Source of the DNA: an uncultured Collinsella sp.
GTDB taxonomy: Bacteria; Actinomycetota; Coriobacteriia; Coriobacteriales; Coriobacteriaceae
NCBI GenBank assembly: GCA_900539035.1
Contig: UQAU01000015.1
Location: 1-50,107, forward strand
Length of the DNA stretch: 50,107 nucleotides
Direction: 5' to 3'
Part shown: positions 7,453 to 15,690 of the stretch, one piece after another
Position numbering within the stretch: the stretch's first letter is position 1
How the letters are laid out: every line of letters begins with the position of its first letter
Translations under genes and position numbers: made by a program
Notes under the pieces: generated by a model
Databases searched by the model: none
What the model was told of the DNA's origin: nothing
What the model saw: only the letters and a program-made list of their open reading frames with translations

Positions 7453-10400
7453 TATGCATTCACGACCTTTCCGGTTTCGCGATCGAGTTTTTGCGAGACG
7501 ACGCGACTGACGCCGTCGGCTTGCATCGAGACGCCGTAGAGGACGTCAGCATCCTCCATAGTACGGCGCTGATGCGAGATAACCAAGAGCTGCGTATCGG
7601 AACGCAACACATCGAGCGCGCCGATGAGCTTGGACAGGTTGGCGTCGTCGAGCGCCGCCTCGACCTCGTCCAGCACATAGAACGGCACCGTGCGCGTGCG
7701 GTACACGGCAAAGAGCAGGGCGAGCGCCGTCAGGCTCTTCTCGCCGCCTGACATGAGCATCATCTTGGTGATGCGCTTGCCGCGCGGCTGCGCCACGACC
7801 TCGATACCCGTCTCGGCCGGATGCTCGGGGTCGGTCATCTCAAGATGAGCCTGGCCGCCCGGGAACAGCATTGCGAAGATCTCGCGGAAGTTCGCGTCGA
7901 CCTTCTCAAACGTCACCAGGAACGCCTTGCGCATCTTGCGATCAATGGCCACCGTGATCTTGGTGAGCGCCTTGCGCGCGCTCTCCAGATCGGCCAGCTG
8001 CTCCTCGATGTAGTCGGCGCGGCGCTTGAGCTGCTCGTACTCCTCCATGGCAACTTGGTTCACAGGGCCCAGGTTGTTTATCTGGCGCACGAGCTGGTTG
8101 AGCTCGCGCTCAGCGGCGTCGCGGTCGGTAGGCGCGGGAAGCATGAGCGCTTCCTCGAGCACCGTCGTGCCATCGGCGGTAATGGCCTTGATGGCAGCCT
8201 CGACCTGCACCTCGAGCTTGCCACGCGCGACCTTGAACTCGTTTTGCGTGGCGGAGGCGGTATCGACTCGCTCCTTAGCGCGGGCAACCTCTGCCTTGGC
8301 ATCCTCGATGGTCTTCTTGAGCGAAGCGGAGTCCGCCTCCTCCAGAGAGGCCTGGTCACGCAGGCGCGCTGCCCAATCCGACGCGCGTTCCAACAGGGCA
8401 GAATAGCGTTCGTGCATGGGATCGACGCGCAGGCGCAGCAGCTCGAGCGAACGCGAAGCCTGGCGTGTTCCGCGGATACGACGGTCGATGCCCTCAAGAC
8501 GATGCTCCAGGTCGGGCACGCGGCCCTTCAGCGAACGCAGGCGTTCACTCGTCTGGGCTAGGCGAACCTTGGCGTCGGCGAGCTTGCCGGCAGCCTCGGA
8601 ATCGTCACGGCGAACGCGGTCGAGTTCGTCGTTGGCCTCGGCAATCTGCAAGCCCAGATCGCTTGCCTGCGCGCGGGCCTCGTCACGCGAACGGGTGAGC
8701 TCATCAACCCGCGGGCGCGCAGCGCGAACGGCTTCGGAGGCCTGCTCGCGGCGCTTGGAGATGCGCACACGCTCGACCTCGGCATTGTTGGCGCTTTGCT
8801 CCAAGCGGCCGATCTCGGAAAGCAGCGAGCGGTGCTCGCCCTCAAGACGGGCGATCTCGCCGGCGGCATCGCCCTCAGCGGCACGCGCTTCCTCAACGGC
8901 CGCATTGGCCTCAACGACCTGGCCTGACACATGCTCAAACACAGCGGCCAGATCGGGCTCCAAGCCCTCCAGCTCGCGAATGCGACGCTTACGCTCCAGA
9001 GCACCCGACGCCTCGCCGGCATCGAGGCCCACACGCACCAGGCCGCCACAGCTTACGCGGGCGCCATCGGGAGTCACATAGGTCACACCGTCAACGACTG
9101 GTGCCGCCAGCGCGGCAGCCAAGTCATCGACCACGTAATAGCCGCCGAGCAGCGCCTCGACGACGGGTCCGTAGCCTGCGCGCACGGACAGACGATCAAC
9201 CAGACGGGTACCGGCAGCGCCCTCAGCGGCGGTAGAGCCGCTCACGCCGCGCGCCACCAGCAGCGCCTCGCCCGAGGCCTTCTTCTGGTCCAGAGCGGCA
9301 CGACCGGCACGCTCAAGCGAGGACGTATCGTCAAACAGCAGCGCATCGATATCGCCGGCGAGCAATTGCTCAACCAGGCCCTCAAGCTCGCGCGGGGCCT
9401 CGAGCACGTCGCCCAGACGACCCGAGACATCGTCGCCCAGCGCACCCACCAGACGGCTCACGAGCGGCGAGCTGTCGGCCATGCGGGCATCGAGTTTCTT
9501 TTGACTGGCAAGCTCCGAGCGCACCTCGGACAGCTTGTTGCGCGCCGCGCTCTCACGATTACGCAAGTCCTTCAGGGCTGCACGGGCGACCTCGGTGGCC
9601 TCACGCGCATCGACCTGAGCCTGGCGCGCTTCCTCAAGAGCACCCTCAAGCTCCTCGGCGCGGTCACGACGGCTCTCAAGCGAGGCCATGACCTCCTCGA
9701 GCTGCTCGTCGATCTGCTCCAGGCGCGAGGCATACATGTTGTCCTCGACCTCGGCATTGCTCAAGGAATCCTTCACCTTGGCGAGCTCGAGCGCGGCGTT
9801 ATCGGCCACGCGCTGCACATCGCGTTGCTCACGCGTAAGCTGCGAAATCTGATTATCGAGCGCCACGCGCCGCTCGTGGAGCTCAGCGGCGGCAGGACCA
9901 GCGGCGTCAACGTCCTCCTGGGCCTGTATATGCGCACCGGTCACTTCCTCAAGCTGCGCACGCGCGTCCTCAAGCTCCTCGACCACGCGACGACGCTGAT
10001 GCTCGGAGCTCGAAATCTGCCCGCGCATGTCAGACAGGCGCGACACCATGTTGTGGCCCTTTTCCTCGAGCAAGCGCATGTCGGAGTTAATGCGGCCGAC
10101 CACATCTTGCATATGACGGCGCTGCTCGCCTAGGTCGCCCACAAAAAGGCCCTTTTCCTCGAGCATGACCTGAAGCTTCTCGAGCTCGCGCTCCTTTTCG
10201 CCCAAGCGGTACTGCGCAAGCTCCAGCTCGGCGGCACCTTCCTTGGAGCGGCTCTCCAGGTCGTTCCACTGCGACTGCAGCGAACGAAGCTCGTCGACGA
10301 CCAGCATCTGCGTAAGCTCGTTCGCGCGCGAGGACAGCTCTTTGTACTTGCGCGCGCGATCGACCTGACGCTCCAGCGGCCGCAGCTGGCGGGCAATCTC

Positions 10401-10988
10401 CTTGTTGATGTCGCGGGCACGCGTCAGGTGCTCGTCCATCGACTTAATCTTTTTGAGCGCACGCTCCTTGCGGCGCTTGTGCTTGGAGATGCCGGCGGCC
10501 TCCTCGATGAGGGCGCGCCGCTCCTCGGGGCGGCTCTGCAAAATGGCGTCGAGCTTGCCCTGGCTAATAATGGAATGCGTATCCTTGCCCAGGCCCGAAT
10601 CGTGCAGGATGTCCTGAATGTCCATCAGGCGGCACGGACTCGAGTTGATGAGGTACTCGCTTTCGCCCGAGCGATACATGCGACGGGTGATGGCGACTTC
10701 GTCAAAATCGACAGGCAGCATATGGTCCGAGTTATCGAGCACCAGCGTGACCTCGGCAACACCAACCGGTTTGCGAGCCGACGAGCCCGAGAAGATGACG
10801 TCCTCCATGGCCTGGCCGCGCAGCTGCTTGGCGCTCTGCTCGCCCAGGACCCACAGGATGGAGTCGGAGATGTTCGATTTTCCGGAGCCGTTAGGACCGA
10901 CGATGACGGTCAGGCCCGGCTCAAATGACATATGGGCGCGGTCGGCAAACGACTTGAACCCTTTGAGCGTGAGGGACTTGAGATACAC
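7452..10988 (-). CDS. smc: chromosome segregation ATPase SMC
   Basis: Condensin-type ATPase that compacts and separates replicated chromosomes, working with ScpA and ScpB (not in this window). The 1178 residues show the N-terminal Walker A GPNGSGKSN, a first long coiled coil from ~165 to ~500, a hinge around 510-660 with GYGPVVEALLGGYYVVDDL, a second coiled coil to ~1000, and the C-terminal signature LMSGGEKSLTALALLFAVY with Walker B YVLDEVEAALDD. GTG start at 10988, with GAGGAA before it, ten bases after the rnc stop. Its place between rnc and ftsY is the common Gram-positive order. Confidence 0.97.
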   Translation of the reverse strand: MYLKSLTLKGFKSFADRAHMSFEPGLTVIVGPNGSGKSNISDSILWVLGEQSAKQLRGQAMEDVIFSGSSARKPVGVAEVTLVLDNSDHMLPVDFDEVAITRRMYRSGESEYLINSSPCRLMDIQDILHDSGLGKDTHSIISQGKLDAILQSRPEERRALIEEAAGISKHKRRKERALKKIKSMDEHLTRARDINKEIARQLRPLERQVDRARKYKELSSRANELTQMLVVDELRSLQSQWNDLESRSKEGAAELELAQYRLGEKERELEKLQVMLEEKGLFVGDLGEQRRHMQDVVGRINSDMRLLEEKGHNMVSRLSDMRGQISSSEHQRRRVVEELEDARAQLEEVTGAHIQAQEDVDAAGPAAAELHERRVALDNQISQLTREQRDVQRVADNAALELAKVKDSLSNAEVEDNMYASRLEQIDEQLEEVMASLESRRDRAEELEGALEEARQAQVDAREATEVARAALKDLRNRESAARNKLSEVRSELASQKKLDARMADSSPLVSRLVGALGDDVSGRLGDVLEAPRELEGLVEQLLAGDIDALLFDDTSSLERAGRAALDQKKASGEALLVARGVSGSTAAEGAAGTRLVDRLSVRAGYGPVVEALLGGYYVVDDLAAALAAPVVDGVTYVTPDGARVSCGGLVRVGLDAGEASGALERKRRIRELEGLEPDLAAVFEHVSGQVVEANAAVEEARAAEGDAAGEIARLEGEHRSLLSEIGRLEQSANNAEVERVRISKRREQASEAVRAARPRVDELTRSRDEARAQASDLGLQIAEANDELDRVRRDDSEAAGKLADAKVRLAQTSERLRSLKGRVPDLEHRLEGIDRRIRGTRQASRSLELLRLRVDPMHERYSALLERASDWAARLRDQASLEEADSASLKKTIEDAKAEVARAKERVDTASATQNEFKVARGKLEVQVEAAIKAITADGTTVLEEALMLPAPTDRDAAERELNQLVRQINNLGPVNQVAMEEYEQLKRRADYIEEQLADLESARKALTKITVAIDRKMRKAFLVTFEKVDANFREIFAMLFPGGQAHLEMTDPEHPAETGIEVVAQPRGKRITKMMLMSGGEKSLTALALLFAVYRTRTVPFYVLDEVEAALDDANLSKLIGALDVLRSDTQLLVISHQRRTMEDADVLYGVSMQADGVSRVVSQKLDRETGKVVNA

Positions 10989-10998
10989 GGTTCCTCGC

Positions 10999-11724
10999 TT
11001 ATACGTGCTTCTTGTTGAGAATCACGCCATTGGTGGTGTAACCCATACGGTCGAGCGCCTCGAGCGCAGCGGCTGCCTCAGCTTCCTTCTTAGAGGAACC
11101 GGTGCCGCGACCCTGGCGAATGCCATCGATCAACACCACGGCGGTAAAGGTAGGCGCATGTGCCGGCCCCTCGGAACCAACCAGCTTATACGCCGGGGGC
11201 TCGTGGCCGTCGGCCTGCACGCACTCCTGCAAAAACGACTTGGGGTTCGCGGGGTGCTCGGCACGCTCGGAAGCCAAGTGCGGCTTAAGCGTGCGGTGAA
11301 TAAACTCCGCCGCGGCATCCCAGCCGGCATCCAGGTACAACGCGCCCACAAGCGACTCATAGACGTTCTCGAGGGCCGAATGCAGGCCGCGCGCACCGGT
11401 ACCGGTCTCGGAGGCACCAAAGATGATGATGTCGTCGATGCCCAGCTCGTGAGAAACCTCGGACAGCGTAGCGCCCGAGACAAGCGACACCTTCAGGCGC
11501 GTGAGCTTGCCCTCGTCAAACTCCGGATAGGACTCAAACAGGGAGCGTGCGACCACAGCGCCCAAAATGGAATCGCCCAAGAACTCAAGGCGCTCATAGC
11601 TGGCAGAAACCGGCTGGCCCTCGACTGCCGAGGGATGCGTAAGCGCCGCGCGCAGCAGCACTTTATTATTGAACTCGTGGCCCAGAATTTCCTGGGCGCG
11701 CGTAAGTCGTTCAGACAAAGCCAA
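10999..11724 (-). CDS. rnc: ribonuclease III
   Basis: Double-strand-specific endoribonuclease that processes the rRNA precursor and some mRNAs. In 241 residues it has the catalytic domain (1-~155, signature ERLEFLGDSILG) and a C-terminal double-stranded-RNA-binding domain (from ~165, ending with GTGSSKKEAEAAAALEAL). The second metal-binding segment reads ENVYESLVGALYLDAG, so the position equal to E. coli Asp114 appears to be Asn while Glu117 is kept. TTG start at 11724, with GGGAGG upstream overlapping the acpP end. Directly downstream of acpP, as in Bacillus. Confidence 0.95.
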   Translation of the reverse strand: MALSERLTRAQEILGHEFNNKVLLRAALTHPSAVEGQPVSASYERLEFLGDSILGAVVARSLFESYPEFDEGKLTRLKVSLVSGATLSEVSHELGIDDIIIFGASETGTGARGLHSALENVYESLVGALYLDAGWDAAAEFIHRTLKPHLASERAEHPANPKSFLQECVQADGHEPPAYKLVGSEGPAHAPTFTAVVLIDGIRQGRGTGSSKKEAEAAAALEALDRMGYTTNGVILNKKHV

Positions 11725-11727
11725 GAC

Positions 11728-11970
11728 CTAGGCCTCCCTGGCGTTTTCGATCGCGTCGACGGCGTCGGCGACAGAGTTGAGCGAGAGCAGGGTCTCGTCA
11801 TCGATCTCGAGGTTGAACTCGTCCTCGATAGCCGTAACCAGCTGCAGGCGCTCGAGCGAGTTGGCATCGAGGTCGTCAAAGGTGGTCTCATCGCTAATTT
11901 CGGCAACATCGACGCCCAGAACGTCAGCAGCGACCTCGGCGATCTTGTCGAAGATTTCGGAGCGATCCAT
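11728..11970 (-). CDS. acpP: acyl carrier protein
   Basis: Small acidic carrier (80 residues) that holds growing fatty acyl chains on a 4'-phosphopantetheine arm. The attachment Ser is residue 38 in DLDANSLERLQLV; the usual DSL reads NSL, which is uncommon. Helix II and the later acidic stretch (IEDEFNLEIDDETL) match ACP. ATG at 11970 with GAGGAA upstream; longer in-frame starts have no ribosome site. It sits between plsX, which uses acyl-ACP-derived substrate, and rnc. Confidence 0.93.
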   Translation of the reverse strand: MDRSEIFDKIAEVAADVLGVDVAEISDETTFDDLDANSLERLQLVTAIEDEFNLEIDDETLLSLNSVADAVDAIENAREA

Positions 11971-12006
11971 AGCGCTTCCTCTCATAGTGCATGAATACCA
12001 AAAGAA

Positions 12007-12028
12007 TGGTACCGCCCGGGCGGTACCA
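12007..12028. promoter_or_regulatory. 22-bp perfect palindrome between plsX and acpP
   Basis: TGGTACCGCCC and its exact reverse complement meet without a spacer, 37 bases before acpP. On the minus strand it is followed by ATTCTTTT, so it could be the plsX terminator (9-bp stem, CCGG loop). A -10-like TAGAAT lies just upstream on that strand (12051-12046), so it could instead be an operator for an acpP promoter. Confidence 0.5.
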
Positions 12029-12084
12029 AGACACGGTTCTGATTCTACCCCACGACGCACGCCCCGAGACGCATAACGCCGCTG

Positions 12085-13104
12085 TTATAAAACGATACCG
12101 TCCATAGAGTTGGCGACGTTCTCGACCAGCCCGGCGCGCACGGCTTCGGCCGCCGCGAGCGTACCGTTTTTGACAGCCTCGACCGAGGTGGCGCCATGGC
12201 CGATCAGGACCACGCCGCGCAGGCCCAAAAGAATCGCGCCGCCCTTGGCGTCGCCCGAAAGCTTAGCTTTAATCTCGCGCATCTGCTTTTTGATGAGCAG
12301 CGCGGCAATCTTGGTGCCGAGCGAAGACATAAAGACGCCCTTGAGCTCCTGCAGCAAAAACTTGGCAGCGCCCTCGGTGGCCTTGAGCGCAATATTGCCC
12401 GACATGCCATCGGCAACGATGACATCGAAGTTACCTGAGGTGATGTCCGTTCCCTCGCAGTTACCAACAAAGCCGGGAACGGCGGCTTTCATGGCCGGGA
12501 AGCAGGCCTTGGTAAAGTTGGAGCCCTTCTCGTCCTCGGTGCCGTTGGCAAGCAGGCCCACGCGAGGATGCTCGATGCCCAGGACGACGCGGGCATAGGC
12601 GCTGCCCATCTGGGCAAAACGCACCATGTCATCGACCTCGACATCGGGGTTGGCGCCCATATCGCACAGCACCGTCAGACCGCCGGCGCGATTGGGCAGC
12701 GCATTGGTCAGACAGGGACGCACCGGCTGCTTCTTACCCTCGGCCATATATCTAAACGGCGTCACGTAGGCGGTGGCAGCGGCGGTCATGGCACCGGTCG
12801 AGCCGGCGGAGAAGAACGCATCCGCGTTGCCCTTCTTAATGGCGCGGCAAGAAAGCACGATCGACGACTTACGCTTGGTCATCACGGCGCGAATGGGATC
12901 GTCATCCATGGCGATAACGTCAGGTGCCTCAAGGGCCTCAACACGTGCATGGGAAGCTGCAAAGGGATTGACGATTTCGGCGGGGCCAGCTGCCAAGACC
13001 TCGATATCGGGATCGGCGGCAAGCGCAGCCTCGATACCATCGAGAACAACCTGAGGTTTCTCGTCTCCGCCCACAACGTCTACACAAACGCGAACGTTAC
13101 TCAT
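12085..13104 (-). CDS. plsX: phosphate acyltransferase PlsX
   Basis: Makes acyl phosphate from acyl-ACP, feeding PlsY to begin phospholipid synthesis, at the membrane surface. 339 residues with family hallmarks: VDVVGGDEKPQVVLDGI at the N-terminus, SAGSTGAMTAAATAYV, LCDMGANPDVE, LLANGTEDEKG, and NCEGTDITSGNFDVIVADG. ATG at 13104 is favoured because AAGGAG stands seven bases upstream; another ATG at 13110 is too close to it. It follows rpmF after a terminator-like hairpin and is separated from acpP by the palindrome at 12007. FakA, which makes acyl phosphate from free fatty acid, is encoded a few kb upstream. Confidence 0.96.
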   Translation of the reverse strand: MSNVRVCVDVVGGDEKPQVVLDGIEAALAADPDIEVLAAGPAEIVNPFAASHARVEALEAPDVIAMDDDPIRAVMTKRKSSIVLSCRAIKKGNADAFFSAGSTGAMTAAATAYVTPFRYMAEGKKQPVRPCLTNALPNRAGGLTVLCDMGANPDVEVDDMVRFAQMGSAYARVVLGIEHPRVGLLANGTEDEKGSNFTKACFPAMKAAVPGFVGNCEGTDITSGNFDVIVADGMSGNIALKATEGAAKFLLQELKGVFMSSLGTKIAALLIKKQMREIKAKLSGDAKGGAILLGLRGVVLIGHGATSVEAVKNGTLAAAEAVRAGLVENVANSMDGIVL

Positions 13105-13121
13105 ATACATGCTCCTTATAC

Positions 13122-13150
13122 AAAAATGGCCGACTCATTGAGCCGGCCAT
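13122..13150 (-). terminator. terminator or attenuator between rpmF and plsX
   Basis: An 11-base-pair stem (13126-13136 with 13140-13150, one G-U) with a three-base loop is followed on the minus strand by TTTTT. It lies just before the plsX ribosome site, so it may set the level of plsX relative to rpmF. Confidence 0.7.
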
Positions 13151-13154
13151 TGTG

Positions 13155-13168
13155 GTTCCATTTGGAAC
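13155..13168. promoter_or_regulatory. short inverted repeat upstream of plsX
   Basis: GTTCCA and TGGAAC form an exact 6+6 inverted repeat with a two-base spacer, in the gap between rpmF and the plsX terminator-like hairpin. Possible operator; no regulator is implied by the sequence. Confidence 0.25.
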
Positions 13169-13191
13169 GGCATCGCATCCAGAGTATACCG

Positions 13192-13371
13192 TTACTCGGT
13201 AACGATAACCTCGCGGTCCTTGTAGAAACCGCAGCTGGGGCACACGTGGTGCGGGAGCTTGACAGCACCGCAACGGGGGCACGTGGACTGAGCCGCAGCA
13301 GAGATCTTCATGTTGGCGGAACGACGGGTGTGAGTGCGGATACGACCCTGCTTTTGTTTAGGTACGGGCAT
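13192..13371 (-). CDS. rpmF: 50S ribosomal protein L32
   Basis: Small ribosomal protein of the large subunit, 59 residues: it starts MPVPKQKQGRIRTHTRR and ends with the zinc-ribbon Cys pairs CPRC and CPSC spaced 12 residues apart, so this is the zinc-binding form. Ribosome site AAGGAAGG precedes ATG 13371. The DUF177-rpmF-plsX order is widely conserved. Confidence 0.97.
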   Translation of the reverse strand: MPVPKQKQGRIRTHTRRSANMKISAAAQSTCPRCGAVKLPHHVCPSCGFYKDREVIVTE

Positions 13372-13435
13372 AGTGACCTTCCTTATGAACTATCCAGTGT
13401 GGCGATTACGCGCAAGTAGCGATACTACCACAGTT

Positions 13436-13990
13436 TTACTCATCAAGCTTGAGATTCTTCAATGCTGCAAATGGATTTTCCGTGGCAGCGGCCCATTCTG
13501 CCTCTGCCTGGGCGGCGCAATCGCATTGCTCGACGTTGAGATTGCAGCCGCAAGTGGGGCACAGACCGCGGCAATCGGGCTTGCAGAGCACCACAAACGG
13601 CGTGTCCATAACGACCGCGTCATTGATGGGCTCACCCAGATCGACGATGCGGTCCTCACCCAGAAGCTCATAGCCGTCCTCGTAGGCCTCGGGATCCTCG
13701 GGCTCCTCAAAGAGATAAAACTCCTCGATCTCGCCGGCGATATCAAACGAGGCGGACTCCAGGCAACGGTCGCACTCGCCGGTGGCGTGCGCGCGAACCA
13801 TGCCCGTGAGCAAGACACCGGTACCGGCATTGGTAAAGACAACGTCGTAGTCGATGCCGTCCTGTAGCTGGTACTCCTTCTCGCCCACCGTGTAGGTGGC
13901 GACATCGACCTTACCGGTCAGCGGATACGAATCTCCAGGAAACTCGAGCTGCTCGGAAAGATCGACGGTAACGCTCGGGAACTCAGCCAT
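13436..13990 (-). CDS. DUF177 (YceD) family protein
   Basis: Conserved 184-residue protein nearly always encoded directly upstream of rpmF; the plant and E. coli relatives take part in 23S rRNA accumulation. The family Cys motif is seen as GECDRCLE (~residues 80-87) and CKPDCRGLCPTCGCNLN, four Cys that likely bind zinc, followed by an acidic Asp/Glu stretch. Start at ATG 13990, whose A overlaps the upstream stop (TAATG), so translation is coupled to the coiled-coil gene. A molecular function is not established. Confidence 0.85.
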   Translation of the reverse strand: MAEFPSVTVDLSEQLEFPGDSYPLTGKVDVATYTVGEKEYQLQDGIDYDVVFTNAGTGVLLTGMVRAHATGECDRCLESASFDIAGEIEEFYLFEEPEDPEAYEDGYELLGEDRIVDLGEPINDAVVMDTPFVVLCKPDCRGLCPTCGCNLNVEQCDCAAQAEAEWAAATENPFAALKNLKLDE

Positions 13991-14487
13991 TACCACTGAC
14001 CATTCTGCTGGGCGGCACCCTCGTTGAGCTGCTGACGGCAACGGGTAACGGTGCCGGTCAGGCTCTTGAGGTTCTCCTCCAGGTGCGTAAAGACCTGCTC
14101 TGCGTAGTCCTCGGCAGCATAACGCGTCTCGCGCTCGTACTGCTGGGCACGATCGCGGATGTCGTCGGCCTGCTGCTGCGCAAGGCGGACGATCTCCTGC
14201 TCACCGGCAATGGTAAGGGCCTGCTGCTGAGCGTCAGCGATGATGGAATCGGCCTGAGCGGCGGCGGAAGCCATAAGCTCCTCGCGCTCCTTAAGGATAC
14301 GGCGGGACTTCTGCCACTCCTCGGGATAGCTCATGCGGATCTCGTCGAGGATGTTGAAGAACACGTCGGCGTCGATGACCTTGAACTGAGCGTTCTTGCC
14401 GAAAGGCGGCTTGGCTTCCTCGATCAGCCCTTCGAGCTCATCGACCAAGCTGACGATCCTATCGCCAGGAAAATTCTCGCCCGGCAT
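13990..14487 (-). CDS. predicted coiled-coil protein, DivIVA- or ATP-synthase-b-like
   Basis: 165-residue protein of unknown function. The first ~60 residues form a compact acidic domain (RIVSLVDELEGLIEEAKPPF), then a long Gln/Ala/Glu-rich heptad coiled coil (REELMASAAAQADSIIADAQ, IVRLAQQQADDIRDRAQQYE) to near the end. There is no signal peptide or membrane segment. Similar Coriobacterial proteins are often named ATP synthase subunit B-like from the coil only, which I do not trust; no ATP synthase gene is near. ATG at 14487 with AAAGGAGA upstream. Overlaps the DUF177 gene by one base; coaD lies 68 bases upstream. Confidence 0.75.
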   Translation of the reverse strand: MPGENFPGDRIVSLVDELEGLIEEAKPPFGKNAQFKVIDADVFFNILDEIRMSYPEEWQKSRRILKEREELMASAAAQADSIIADAQQQALTIAGEQEIVRLAQQQADDIRDRAQQYERETRYAAEDYAEQVFTHLEENLKSLTGTVTRCRQQLNEGAAQQNGQW

Positions 14488-14555
14488 CCGGTCTCCTTTC
14501 ATAGGTAACATATCATCGTGCTAGTTTACCACATGCCACCAGGCAATAAGAAACG

Positions 14556-15053
14556 TCAAGAAAAGCGATATTTGAGCGCTTCGACCACGTTAGGCGGGAC
14601 AAACGTCGACACGTCGCTGCCGAGCGAAGCGATCTGGCGCACCACCGAGCTCGAGATGTAACCGTACTGCGGCGCACTCATGACAAAGATGGACTCCAGC
14701 TCGCTATCCAGGCGATAGTTAAGGTCGGCCTGCTGCAGCTCATACTCAAAGTCGGTCATGGCGCGCAGACCCTTGACCACGGCCCCCGCCCCCTGCTCAC
14801 GAGCGAAGTCGACCAAGAGGCCGGTAAAGGGCAGGACCTCGACGCCGTCGATATCACCGAGCGCCTCGCGGGCCAGCGCCACGCGCTCATCGAGCATAAA
14901 CGTGGTGCCCACACCGTTTTTACCCTGCGACTCGGCAACAGCGACGATCACGCTGGGAAAGATGCGGCGGGCGCGGCGGATCACATCGATATGGCCAAAC
15001 GTGATGGGATCGAAGGTGCCCGGGACGATCACGCGATTAATAGTGTCACTCAT
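14556..15053 (-). CDS. coaD: phosphopantetheine adenylyltransferase
   Basis: Transfers AMP from ATP to 4'-phosphopantetheine, the fourth step of coenzyme A synthesis. 165 residues with the nucleotidyltransferase motif PGTFDPITFGHIDVIRRA (Thr and His binding ATP), the KGLRAMTDFEYELQQADLN segment, and the C-terminal ISSSVVRQIASLG. ATG at 15053 lies inside the end of rsmD (8-base overlap), the common rsmD-coaD pair. The ORF opens further upstream only because it runs antisense to rsmD codons. Confidence 0.96.
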   Translation of the reverse strand: MSDTINRVIVPGTFDPITFGHIDVIRRARRIFPSVIVAVAESQGKNGVGTTFMLDERVALAREALGDIDGVEVLPFTGLLVDFAREQGAGAVVKGLRAMTDFEYELQQADLNYRLDSELESIFVMSAPQYGYISSSVVRQIASLGSDVSTFVPPNVVEALKYRFS

Positions 15054-15690
15054 GGGCGTCCTCCGGGGATACTGCCTCGTCATTTTCGTTAGCATCAGTG
15101 CCGCCGTCCTTGCTATCGCCGACCCAACGAAGCAGGTCGACCGAGGTAATGCCGTAGCGCTTCTCACGTACAGTCTCAAAGCCTGCCGGATGCGCGCCCG
15201 CATCGGCGGCGGCATGCTCAAACAGGGCGTAAGCGCCAGACGCAAGTAAACCCTGCTGAGCCAGGTCCTGCAGCAGCTTCTCGACCGGCTCGGCGCCAAA
15301 CGCATAGGGAGGATCGAGCAAAACCAGATCAAAGGGGCCGCCCGGTACACGACCGCGCGAGGCACTCGCCAGCATGTCGCCCGTGACCACGCGCCAACGC
15401 GCACGGTCACGGCAGAGCGACTCGATATTCTTGGTAATGAGCCGCGCGGCGTTGCGATCGATCTCAAACGTCGTGAGCGAGCGGGCCCCACGAGAGAGCA
15501 TCTCTAACCCTAAGGCACCGGAGCCGCCAAAGGCGTCCAGCACACGAACCTCGTCCAAATCGAAATCGAATGCCGACATGACCATAGATGCGCACGCCTC
15601 GCGCACGCGATCAGTCGTGGGGCGGGTGACATCGCGACCACGAGGCTCCTCGATCTTACGACCGCGCCATTCGCCGCCGATGATTCTCAT
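15046..15690 (-). CDS. rsmD: 16S rRNA (guanine(966)-N2)-methyltransferase
   Basis: SAM-dependent methyltransferase for G966 of 16S rRNA. 214 residues; start MRIIGGEWRGRKI is typical, with SAM-binding VLDAFGGSGALGLEMLSRGA and the catalytic LLDPPYAF at ~residue 125. A polar tail of about 25 residues extends past the usual end. The ATG overlaps the recG TGA by four bases (ATGA) and the gene overlaps coaD by eight, so recG-rsmD-coaD are translated as a unit. Confidence 0.94.
   Translation of the reverse strand: MRIIGGEWRGRKIEEPRGRDVTRPTTDRVREACASMVMSAFDFDLDEVRVLDAFGGSGALGLEMLSRGARSLTTFEIDRNAARLITKNIESLCRDRARWRVVTGDMLASASRGRVPGGPFDLVLLDPPYAFGAEPVEKLLQDLAQQGLLASGAYALFEHAAADAGAHPAGFETVREKRYGITSVDLLRWVGDSKDGGTDANENDEAVSPEDAHE

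Noticed and set aside
12007..12028. Resemblance of TGGTACCGC to the T-box core
   Set aside because: No stem I or specifier loop, and acpP is not a T-box target; the site is a symmetrical palindrome.
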